From: Maribacter polysiphoniae
GTDB lineage: Bacteria; Bacteroidota; Bacteroidia; Flavobacteriales; Flavobacteriaceae
Direction: 5' to 3'
DNA length: 64,000 nt
NCBI RefSeq assembly: GCF_003148665.1
Contig: NZ_QGGQ01000012.1
Coordinates: forward strand, 1 to 64,000
The stretch's first letter is position 1, and the number at the start of each line of letters is the position of its first letter. The position numbers and the translations under genes were made by a program. Below the pieces are notes generated by a model. That model saw only the letters and a program-made list of their open reading frames with translations. It did not search any database and had not been told where the DNA came from. Below, in pieces: positions 8,784 to 17,766 of the stretch.

Positions 8784-10721
8784 ATGAAAACGGAAATTTT
8801 AGGTTTATTAATGGTAATGTTATTGGTTTCTTGCAAAGAAGAACCTCAGATGGTCCAAAGGGAAATCAAACAATACACTATTGATCAGTTCATGGACAAT
8901 GAGTCTGTAGGTGGAGGAAGCTTTTCTTATGACAATAACAATTTATTGGTTTCCAGTAATCGGTCAGGTATTTATAATATCTATACGATTCCTGTTAAAG
9001 GGGGTGAAATGACAGCGATTACCGCATCGGATAGTACATCCGTTTTTGCGGAATCATACTTTCCAAATGATAATAGGATGCTTTACAGCGCAGATGGCAA
9101 TGGAGATGAAATAGATCATCTTTTTGTACGGGAGTTGGATGGTTCGATCAAGGACATAACCCCTGCGGAAGGTGCCAAAGCAGGTTTCTATGGATGGTCA
9201 AAGGATAAAAACCATTTGTATTACGGGTCAAATAAAAGAGACCCACGGTTTTTTGATGTATATAAATTATCGATCGATGACTATACATCCGAAATGATCT
9301 ACCAAAATAATGACGGCTTGGATTATAGTGAAATGTCAGATGATGAGAATTTTATCGCCTTATCAAAGGTGATGAACACCAATGACAGTGATTTATTTAT
9401 CTATAATGTAAAAACCAAGGAAACAGCCAAAATCAATGAAAACCGAAGTGCAAATTCCGCCCAGGATTTTTCGGTGGATAATTCAACTTTTTACTACACC
9501 ACTGATGATGGTGGTGAATTCTCCTATTTGATGTCCTATGATTTGGAGACCAAGGAAAAGAAAAAGGTCGTTGAGAAGTCTTGGGACATTATGGGAAGTG
9601 GTTTTACCTCGCAAGGAAATTACATGGTAGTTTATACCAATGAAGACGGAAAAAATGCCATTGATATATTGGATGCCAAAACAATGCAGCCTATTGATAT
9701 GCCGGATTTTGATAACAAGAGTATTACAAGTGTCAATTTTAGTGATAACGAAGAATGGATGCGGATGTATGTTGGTGGTTCTAATGCACCTTCAGATTTG
9801 TATACCTATAATCTTAAGACCAAGGAACAATACAAATTGACCCATGTTTTGAATGATGCTATTGATGCTGAAGATTTGGTCAATGCCAAAGTGATTCGAT
9901 TTAATTCGTTTGATGGCACGGAGATTCCTGCCATTTATTATTTGCCATATCAGGCTTCCGAAACCAATAAAGTACCGGCCTTGGTATGGGTGCATGGCGG
10001 TCCTGGTGGTCAGACACGTCAAAATTTCAGCTCTTTGATCCAGTATATGGTCAATCATGGCTATGCCGTTTTGGCCGTGAACAATCGTGGCAGTAGTGGC
10101 TATGGAAAGACCTTTTTTAAAATGGACGATAAGAATCATGGTGAAAAAGATCTCCAGGATTGTGTAGAGGGTAAAAACTGGTTAGCCGAACAGCCTGAAA
10201 TCGACGGCGAAAAAATAGGGATTATTGGCGGGTCGTATGGTGGATACATGACGATGGCGGCATTAACATACACTCCAGAGGAGTTTGATGTAGGTGTTAA
10301 TTTATTTGGTGTCACCAATTGGCTGCGTACCTTAAAAAGTATTCCTCCGTATTGGGAATCGTTTCGAGAGGCCCTGTACCTGGAATTGGGTGATCCCTAT
10401 TCGGCGGATTCCGTTCGTTTAAGACGTATTTCACCTTTATTCCATACCGACAAGGTTACCAAGCCCTTAATAGTACTACAAGGCTCAGAAGACCCAAGGG
10501 TTTTACAAGTAGAGTCCGATGAGATCGTGGCAGGCGTACGGAAAAACAATGTTCCTGTGGAATATGTATTGTTTGAGGATGAAGGTCACGGCTTTGTAAA
10601 AAAGGAAAATCAAATAGAAGCGTATAGCCGAATATTGAAGTTTTTGGACCGATACCTTAAAAAAGAGCACCTACCTGTTGAGGGAGAAGTCCCCAAAATT
10701 GAAATTGAAGAGGAAGAGTGA
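8784..10721 (+). CDS. S9-family prolyl oligopeptidase-type serine peptidase, lipoprotein
   Basis: A 645-residue protein with a lipobox (LVSC, Cys17). Residues of about 30-370 form a beta-propeller with TolB/DPP-like repeats; the C-terminal 260 residues are the alpha/beta hydrolase domain. Catalytic residues are visible: GGSYGGY (S484), the Asp in LQGSEDPR and the His in EDEGHGF. WVHGGPGG supplies the oxyanion region. Family S9 enzymes remove dipeptides or cut short peptides after Pro, or act as acylaminoacyl peptidases. The acidic C-terminal tail (EIEEEE) is unremarkable. Monocistronic. Confidence 0.92.
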   Translation: MKTEILGLLMVMLLVSCKEEPQMVQREIKQYTIDQFMDNESVGGGSFSYDNNNLLVSSNRSGIYNIYTIPVKGGEMTAITASDSTSVFAESYFPNDNRMLYSADGNGDEIDHLFVRELDGSIKDITPAEGAKAGFYGWSKDKNHLYYGSNKRDPRFFDVYKLSIDDYTSEMIYQNNDGLDYSEMSDDENFIALSKVMNTNDSDLFIYNVKTKETAKINENRSANSAQDFSVDNSTFYYTTDDGGEFSYLMSYDLETKEKKKVVEKSWDIMGSGFTSQGNYMVVYTNEDGKNAIDILDAKTMQPIDMPDFDNKSITSVNFSDNEEWMRMYVGGSNAPSDLYTYNLKTKEQYKLTHVLNDAIDAEDLVNAKVIRFNSFDGTEIPAIYYLPYQASETNKVPALVWVHGGPGGQTRQNFSSLIQYMVNHGYAVLAVNNRGSSGYGKTFFKMDDKNHGEKDLQDCVEGKNWLAEQPEIDGEKIGIIGGSYGGYMTMAALTYTPEEFDVGVNLFGVTNWLRTLKSIPPYWESFREALYLELGDPYSADSVRLRRISPLFHTDKVTKPLIVLQGSEDPRVLQVESDEIVAGVRKNNVPVEYVLFEDEGHGFVKKENQIEAYSRILKFLDRYLKKEHLPVEGEVPKIEIEEEE

Positions 10722-10866
10722 TGCTTTTCCCTTTACCGATAACAGCAGTTTCGACAATCGTAATTTTATAGATCATCCAACCCTAAACACCCTTGTTTCC
10801 CTATGAGAGAAACTTTTATGAAAATCATACAACGTTCATCATTTTAGTACCAATGAACAACCATAT

Positions 10867-13800
10867 ATGAAACCAACCAAACAAAACCAACAACAGGTAA
10901 CCGAAGTCTATGACAAATGGCTTCACAGTTACTTAAATGGGGATATTGAAACCTATGATTCTTATTTTGACAATGCCTTTCATTTTATAGGTTCTACCAA
11001 TAATGAAGAGTTTTTGAACAGAAAGGATACCACTGATTTTTTTAGGAATACCGCAGAACAATTTTCAGGAAAGACCCAGTTACGCAATGAAACCAAAATT
11101 GTTGAACAGTTTGGGGAATTGGTAATTATAACCCACATCTTCGATGCATGGTTCTCGAATGGGGAAATTTGGAATTTTTATGACCGATTTCGATTCAGCA
11201 ATGTATTGGAGAAGAATAATGATGGTTGGCATTTTGTGTATCAACATTATTCTACACCCGATAGCAAGGCCCAAGATGGGGAAACGCTGGGCTTGGATAA
11301 GATAAGCAAGGAAAACCTAGAGTTAAGGGAAGCTATACAACGACGGACTATTGAACTCGAAGAAAAAAATGGGGAACTTGAAATTGAGGGAGCCTTAGAG
11401 CGTATTCGAGCAAAGGCCTTGGTAATGATCGTCTCTGAAGACCTTTTGGATGTGGTGGTGACCTTACGGACTGAATTTCTCAAATTGGGTTACGAGGCAC
11501 AGTATTTCTGGCATATGATGTGGTTGCCAGATAAATATGAGAAAGCCATGACCTCGGGTGATGGTACCCGTATTGGCATGGTGATGGAACTCCCTAGACA
11601 TATGCACGGGGATATTCCACTATTGGCCCAATGGGAAAAAAGTACCGATCCCATAGTTGTTTATGCCATGGACGCTGAAGCTGCCATTGATTATGTGGAT
11701 AAAATGATCACATTGGGCAATTTTCAACAGATCGACCCCCAAGCCCCTACCCATGATGATATTCGGCATATTGGTGGACTAACCTTTGTTATGGCGCGTA
11801 CCACCCACGGGGAAATAGGATATAGCCTGCCCGGTGTAGTTGAAAACCCTCCAAAGGAGGACCAAAAAATCTTAGTGAAATTTGCAGAAGCCTTTGATTT
11901 GGCACACCAAAGATTTCTTGACCTTCAAAAATCTGAAAAACAAGCGCGTGAAGTCCAGATCGAATTGGCATTGGAAAAAGTGCGAAGTAGAACCATGGCC
12001 ATGCATCATAGTGATGAATTGCAGGAAACATCATTTCTATTGGATCAACAAGTAAGAGCTTTGGGTATAAAGACTTGGGGTTGCGCTTTCAATATTTATG
12101 GGGAAAACGAATCTACCGAATGGTTTGGTAATGAAGCAGGGATTTTACACACCTACACAGTTCCAAGGGCCGGGATATTCAAGAAGTATTACGATAGAGG
12201 TCAAAACGGGGAAACACTATATATTCAAGAATTTTCAGGTGATGAATGTGTGGCCCATTATGAATTTATGAGCTCCCTTCCTGTAATTGGCGACGTTTTA
12301 AAACAATTAAAGAAAACCAATAACGGTTTCCCTACCTATCAAATAGACCATGTCGTCTATTTTAAATATGGGTATTTGTTATTTATCACCAGGGAACCGG
12401 TACCGGATGCCTATGATATTTTCAAACGTTTTGCAAAGGTTTTTGAGCAAACCTATACACGTTTCATAGACCTTCAAAAAGCCGAAGCGCAAGCACGGGA
12501 ATCACAGATAGAAACCGCTTTAGAGCGAGTACGTACACGTACAATGGCCATGCAACACAGCAACGAACTTCCTGAGGCCGCCAACGACCTGTTTTTACAA
12601 GTTCAGGAACTGGGCATTCCAGCTTGGAGTGCGGGCTATTGTATTTGGACAGATGATAAAAAAGGGGCTACCGCATTTATGAGTAGTGAGGGCGTTATTC
12701 AAAAGCCATTCGTATTGCCCAACGTTGGTGTGGGTTATGATTTTGATACACCTTTAAAAAACGGGGAAAATTTTCATATTGGTGAACTAGGCGGTGAACT
12801 CATTAAAGAACATTATGTGTTTATGCGTACACTTCCCGTCTTTGGTGAAGTGATCGAGGGTGTCCTAAAAGCAGGACATCCACTTCCCTCCTTTCAAATA
12901 TTCCATATATGTTATTTCAAATATGGTTATGTAATGTTCATTACCTATGAAAGAGTACCAAAATCCCATGACATATTCAAGCGTTTTGCCACGGTATTCG
13001 AACAGACTTATACCCGTTTTTTGGATCTACAGGTAAAAGAAGAGCAGGCCACTGCCCTACATACCGAAAAAAAGAGATTGGAAGATACACTTTACAATCT
13101 TCAAACTACACAAAAGCAATTGATCCAAGCCGAAAAGATGGCAAGTTTGGGAGAACTAACCGCTGGCATTGCCCATGAAATACAGAATCCGTTAAACTTC
13201 GTCAACAACTTTAGTGAAGTCAGTAATGAACTTATTGATGAAATGAACGAGGAACTGGATAAAGGTGATTTGGAGGAAGCAAGGTTCATTGCAACGGATA
13301 TCAAACAAAACCTTGAAAAAATAAACCATCACGGTAAACGTGCAGACAATATTGTAAAGGGTATGCTGCAACATTCAAGAAGTAGTAGTGGCAAAAAGGA
13401 ACCAACTGATATCAATACCCTTGCAGATGAGTATTTGCGCTTGGCCTATCATGGTCTGCGGGCAAAGGATAAATCATTTAATGCCGAACTGATAACTGAT
13501 TTTGACGAGCATATTGGAAAAGTAAACATGATACCGCAAGACATGGGGCGAGTTATTCTCAATTTAATTACGAATGCCTTTTATGCCGTTAACGAGAAAA
13601 AGCAAAAAGACACAGATTTTAAACCTATAGTCTCTGTAAGTACCAAAAGCCTAGGTAACCATATTAGCATTAGTGTTTCTGATAATGGTGATGGCATTCC
13701 CGAAAAGGTCAAAGAGAAAATATTCCAACCCTTTTTTACTACCAAACCAACAGGTCAAGGTACTGGTCTGGGGCTAAGCATGAGCTATGATATTGTGACC

Positions 13801-13878
13801 AAAGGGCATGGGGGGAAACTCCATGTAGAAACCATAGAAAATGAGGGAACGCAATTTAATATTACGTTGCCAGTATAG
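10867..13878 (+). CDS. Soluble histidine kinase: SnoaL-like domain, three repeated sensor modules, HisKA-HATPase
   Basis: A 1003-residue kinase, first gene of the seven-gene signalling operon. No membrane segment is visible. Residues 5-130 resemble a SnoaL/NTF2-like fold. After a coiled coil come three copies of a sensor module of about 190 residues starting near 176, 367 and 550, each opened by a variant of ALERVRTRTMAM and later containing FKYGYxxFIT. A coiled coil (about 720-755) leads to the kinase: AHEIQNPLNF with phospho-acceptor H770, an N box (NLITNAFYAV), DNGDGIP and GQGTGLGLSM. The catalytic core is nearly the same as in the next two kinases. The signals sensed are unknown; the modules are known mainly from Bacteroidota kinases. 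It has no receiver of its own, so the downstream receivers are the likely partners. Confidence 0.88.
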   Translation: MKPTKQNQQQVTEVYDKWLHSYLNGDIETYDSYFDNAFHFIGSTNNEEFLNRKDTTDFFRNTAEQFSGKTQLRNETKIVEQFGELVIITHIFDAWFSNGEIWNFYDRFRFSNVLEKNNDGWHFVYQHYSTPDSKAQDGETLGLDKISKENLELREAIQRRTIELEEKNGELEIEGALERIRAKALVMIVSEDLLDVVVTLRTEFLKLGYEAQYFWHMMWLPDKYEKAMTSGDGTRIGMVMELPRHMHGDIPLLAQWEKSTDPIVVYAMDAEAAIDYVDKMITLGNFQQIDPQAPTHDDIRHIGGLTFVMARTTHGEIGYSLPGVVENPPKEDQKILVKFAEAFDLAHQRFLDLQKSEKQAREVQIELALEKVRSRTMAMHHSDELQETSFLLDQQVRALGIKTWGCAFNIYGENESTEWFGNEAGILHTYTVPRAGIFKKYYDRGQNGETLYIQEFSGDECVAHYEFMSSLPVIGDVLKQLKKTNNGFPTYQIDHVVYFKYGYLLFITREPVPDAYDIFKRFAKVFEQTYTRFIDLQKAEAQARESQIETALERVRTRTMAMQHSNELPEAANDLFLQVQELGIPAWSAGYCIWTDDKKGATAFMSSEGVIQKPFVLPNVGVGYDFDTPLKNGENFHIGELGGELIKEHYVFMRTLPVFGEVIEGVLKAGHPLPSFQIFHICYFKYGYVMFITYERVPKSHDIFKRFATVFEQTYTRFLDLQVKEEQATALHTEKKRLEDTLYNLQTTQKQLIQAEKMASLGELTAGIAHEIQNPLNFVNNFSEVSNELIDEMNEELDKGDLEEARFIATDIKQNLEKINHHGKRADNIVKGMLQHSRSSSGKKEPTDINTLADEYLRLAYHGLRAKDKSFNAELITDFDEHIGKVNMIPQDMGRVILNLITNAFYAVNEKKQKDTDFKPIVSVSTKSLGNHISISVSDNGDGIPEKVKEKIFQPFFTTKPTGQGTGLGLSMSYDIVTKGHGGKLHVETIENEGTQFNITLPV

Positions 13879-13911
13879 TAGTGTAATTGTGACCGAACCA
13901 ATAAAAATGAG

Positions 13912-16900
13912 ATGAAAGCAAAGACCAGATTCATTACTGCTCTAATCTGCCTAATAACTTCTTTTGGATTTGCCCAAGTGAAGCAACAGCAGATAAACCC
14001 CACCTATTTAAGCATTGCCGATGGTCTTGCCTCTCCAGACGTAAAAGAGGTTTTACAAGATAGCTATGGTTTATTATGGATTGGAACAAGTAATGGCCTA
14101 CAAAAATATGATGGCTACAGATTTGAGACGTTTAAACATGTACCAAACAACCCCTATAGTTTACTTACTAATGGTATTTGGGGCCTTGCAGAGGATGCAA
14201 ACCAAGATATATGGGTGGCAACGGACGAAGGAGTATCCAAGTATGACCGAAAGAAAAATGAATTTATCAATTATGCTTTTGTGGAACTATTTGATTTACC
14301 CCCAGACGTAGGTCGTGTTTTTACCGTTTTTATTGATTCTCAACAACGCATTTGGGCAGCTACACAAGCAATGGAATTGGTGAAATATAATCCTGAAACT
14401 GATAGCTGGGGTTTTGCCGAGTATGACATCCCAAATATAACCGACCCAGACCATAATGGTTTTAGTATTGCAATAACCGAAGATGCACAAGGAGGTATTT
14501 GGTTTGGCTCCACCCTTTATGGTTTAATGCACATGAGTAAAGACGAAAAAACCTTTAAGCCGGTAAAAGCTGATAATTTGGAAGGGTTTGACTTCGTAAA
14601 TCCAAATAATCATATCTCATCAATATATTCGGATACCAACAATATACTTTGGTTAACCACTCGTAAAGGCATATACAAATTCAATCCGAAAACCAATAAC
14701 CTAAAAACCCTTGTCGACTACAGTGATTCCGAAACTAGACTTTACGATAGGCTGAATAAGATTTTACCTGACCAACAGGGTAATATATGGATCACCAATA
14801 ATTTTAAGGGAATATTAAAATTTGATGGAATTACGGATAATTACCAAGAAATTACAATCGCAGGAAAATTAAAAATGAATGGTGCTATGTGGGACATTAC
14901 AATGAGCCATTTAATTGTTGATCGTAGCGGTATTTTTTGGTTTGGGAGTTTGGAATCCGGTTTATTGAAATACGACCCGATCAACAAACCATTTTCCTAT
15001 TTTTCCCATATAGAAGAGGACCCTCTGAGTATTAGCCCTAATGGCGTTTTTGGCATTCTTGCTTCTACCGTAAAACCAGGCACCATGTACGTTGGATCGA
15101 GAGGTGAGGGATTGAATATTTTTGACCCAAAAAAACGAAGCTTCGAAAAAGTAGCTTTTGATGTCGTTGATGATTATTTTGGTGGATCTGTAAGAAGTAT
15201 TGCGGAAGACCCAGATGGCACCCTTTGGTTGGGTACTTGGGGCGATGGATTAATTGAACTGGATAAAAATTATCGTGAAATCAACAGGTACAAATATGAA
15301 GCTGATAATACCAATACCCTATCTAACACGCAAGTACGTGTCATTAGGGCAGATGGGCGAGGCAAACTCTGGGTTGGCACCAATAATGGAGTAAATATTT
15401 TTGACCCTGCTACTGGAAATTTCCAGCGATTGATGAGCAAATTCACCCTTGCCTATCCACAAAATTTAGTGAAAGAATTTGATACATTATCCCGATCAGA
15501 TCAAAGTATGGGACTCATTGATAAGGTCAAAGATTCTGAAGACCGCTCCCAAGCTATAGAAATAAATGAAGAGGACACCTATTTTATCATGTCTGTAGGG
15601 GAAGGAGATTCCAGAAGTATGGCTGATTATGGATGGATAGAGAACGCACAAAACGATACGATATGGAAATTTAACAACTTTGAAGAATCTTATTATGCTG
15701 GAGGTGCAGCAAAAAATAGGATTGTCATGGCGCCTATAACACTTCAACCTGGCTCTTATACATTACGATTTAAAGCAGATAATAGCCATGCCTATGACGC
15801 ATGGAATGAAGACCCGCCGGATCAAACGTCCCTATATGGTTTATCACTTATAAAACCTTTAAACGACAAGCAATCTGCATCATTTGAGCAACGTATTGCC
15901 GAAAATAAAAAAGGTATTGTAATGGGAGGTAACAATATTTCAGACATTGAAATAGGCACCAAATATATATGGGTTAGCGCGAATGGGCAAGGCTTGAATA
16001 GAATTGATCCTGAAACCAATGAAGTAACCTATTATGACTTTGACCCAAAAAAGGAAAACTCATTGTCTAGTACTAGTATTTCAGACATCCTAGAAGATAG
16101 TAAAGGTATTATTTGGCTGGCTACGTCAGAGGGAATTAATAAGCTTGACCCTGATACCGGAATATTCACCCAATTTACAGAGATCGATGGGCTTCCCACC
16201 AACCTCACAGAGGTAATTTTGGAAGGTGATAATGGTGAAATGTGGATTGGTACACAAAACGGAATCTCACAAATGGTTACCAACGAAAGTTTGGGTAAAG
16301 TAACCTTTATAAATTATAACACAACCGATGGTCTTGGTGGTGATATTTTTATACCCTTGGGCGCTGCACGCAGTACGGATGGTACTTTTTACTTTGGCGG
16401 CGATCATGGCCTCACCTCTTTCAAAAGTATCACGGCGAACAATACACCGCCTGATTTACTTATTTCTAATGTGTTGATCTCAAATAAATCGGTTTTGGAT
16501 ATGGGATCGGAAAGTCCGCTGACAACAAGTTTGCTAAACACCGATGTGCTTAATTTATCCCATCAACAGAACAACTTGAGTTTTGAATTTTCGGCCTTAC
16601 ACTTCGCAAATCCAGAAAAGAATCAATATGCCCACAAGCTTATCGGGTACGATGAAGATTGGATCTATGACAATCGAAATTTCGCCTCCTATACCAACTT
16701 ATATCCAGGTGAATATCAATTTGCGATAAGGGCTTCCAACGCCTATGGTATCTGGAACGAAGAAGGAAAAATCTTAAATATCATTATTGCTGCGCCATGG
16801 TGGCAACGATGGTGGGCCTATGCATTGTATGCGGTGGTAGTACTTCTTGGCTTTATTATGGTAAACCGCTTTATGCGGGCAAAAATCAAACGAAAAGAAC

Positions 16901-17739
16901 AAGAACGATCCCGTGAAAAAGAGTTGGCACATGCAAAGGAAATAGCAAAAGCCTACAACAAGCTAAAGAATACTCAGTCTCAACTCATCCAATCAGAAAA
17001 AATGGCCTCCCTTGGAGAACTTACAGCGGGTATTGCCCATGAAATTCAAAATCCATTAAACTTTGTCAACAATTTCTCTGAAGTTAGTAATGAACTCATT
17101 GATGAAATGAACGAGGAACTGGATAAAGGGGATCTTGAAGAGGCCAAGGCTATTTCATTGGATATCAAACAAAATCTTGAAAAAATATACCACCATGGTA
17201 AACGTGCGGACAATATTGTAAAGGGTATGTTACAACACTCAAGGAGCAGTAGTGGCACAAAAGAACCTACGGACATTAATGCTTTGGCTGACGAATATTT
17301 GCGGTTGGCTTATCACGGATTACGGGCAAAAGACAAATCATTTAATGCCGAACTGGTAACCGATTTTGATGAGCATATTGGAAAAGTAAATATAATACCC
17401 CAAGACATGGGGCGGGTAATCCTTAATTTAATTACGAATGCCTTTTATGCTGTCAACGAGAAAAAGCAAAAAGACAACAATTTTAAACCCATAGTTGCTG
17501 TCAGTACTAAAAAGACCGGAGATCATTTGGAAATTAAGGTAACGGATAATGGTGATGGTATTCCTGATAAAGTTAAAGAGAAAATTTTCCAACCTTTTTT
17601 TACTACAAAACCCACAGGGCAAGGTACCGGCTTGGGTTTGAGTATGAGTTACGATATCATTAAAGCCCATGATGGAGAAATTCACGTTGAATCAGAAAAT
17701 CATATAGGCACAACATTTTGGATCACATTACCGGTCTAA
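13912..17739 (+). CDS. Membrane histidine kinase with two-component propeller, inserted domain and Y_Y_Y domain
   Basis: A 1275-residue sensor kinase. A signal peptide (about residues 1-22, ending FGFAQ) exports a large periplasmic part: Reg_prop beta-propeller repeats such as LLWIGTSNGLQKYDG, interrupted near residues 505-675 by a non-propeller insert, then further blades and a Y_Y_Y domain. A single helix (about 966-988) after PWWQRWWAY leads to a coiled coil and the kinase with AHEIQNP (H1043), N box, DNGDGIP and GQGTGLGLSM. Unlike many propeller hybrid systems it lacks a receiver and AraC domain. Gap to the previous gene is 33 bp. Such propeller sensors often detect glycans, but no polysaccharide locus is nearby. 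Confidence 0.92.
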   Translation: MKAKTRFITALICLITSFGFAQVKQQQINPTYLSIADGLASPDVKEVLQDSYGLLWIGTSNGLQKYDGYRFETFKHVPNNPYSLLTNGIWGLAEDANQDIWVATDEGVSKYDRKKNEFINYAFVELFDLPPDVGRVFTVFIDSQQRIWAATQAMELVKYNPETDSWGFAEYDIPNITDPDHNGFSIAITEDAQGGIWFGSTLYGLMHMSKDEKTFKPVKADNLEGFDFVNPNNHISSIYSDTNNILWLTTRKGIYKFNPKTNNLKTLVDYSDSETRLYDRLNKILPDQQGNIWITNNFKGILKFDGITDNYQEITIAGKLKMNGAMWDITMSHLIVDRSGIFWFGSLESGLLKYDPINKPFSYFSHIEEDPLSISPNGVFGILASTVKPGTMYVGSRGEGLNIFDPKKRSFEKVAFDVVDDYFGGSVRSIAEDPDGTLWLGTWGDGLIELDKNYREINRYKYEADNTNTLSNTQVRVIRADGRGKLWVGTNNGVNIFDPATGNFQRLMSKFTLAYPQNLVKEFDTLSRSDQSMGLIDKVKDSEDRSQAIEINEEDTYFIMSVGEGDSRSMADYGWIENAQNDTIWKFNNFEESYYAGGAAKNRIVMAPITLQPGSYTLRFKADNSHAYDAWNEDPPDQTSLYGLSLIKPLNDKQSASFEQRIAENKKGIVMGGNNISDIEIGTKYIWVSANGQGLNRIDPETNEVTYYDFDPKKENSLSSTSISDILEDSKGIIWLATSEGINKLDPDTGIFTQFTEIDGLPTNLTEVILEGDNGEMWIGTQNGISQMVTNESLGKVTFINYNTTDGLGGDIFIPLGAARSTDGTFYFGGDHGLTSFKSITANNTPPDLLISNVLISNKSVLDMGSESPLTTSLLNTDVLNLSHQQNNLSFEFSALHFANPEKNQYAHKLIGYDEDWIYDNRNFASYTNLYPGEYQFAIRASNAYGIWNEEGKILNIIIAAPWWQRWWAYALYAVVVLLGFIMVNRFMRAKIKRKEQERSREKELAHAKEIAKAYNKLKNTQSQLIQSEKMASLGELTAGIAHEIQNPLNFVNNFSEVSNELIDEMNEELDKGDLEEAKAISLDIKQNLEKIYHHGKRADNIVKGMLQHSRSSSGTKEPTDINALADEYLRLAYHGLRAKDKSFNAELVTDFDEHIGKVNIIPQDMGRVILNLITNAFYAVNEKKQKDNNFKPIVAVSTKKTGDHLEIKVTDNGDGIPDKVKEKIFQPFFTTKPTGQGTGLGLSMSYDIIKAHDGEIHVESENHIGTTFWITLPV

Positions 17740-17766
17740 TAAATAACATCCAATACTTGTTATATC

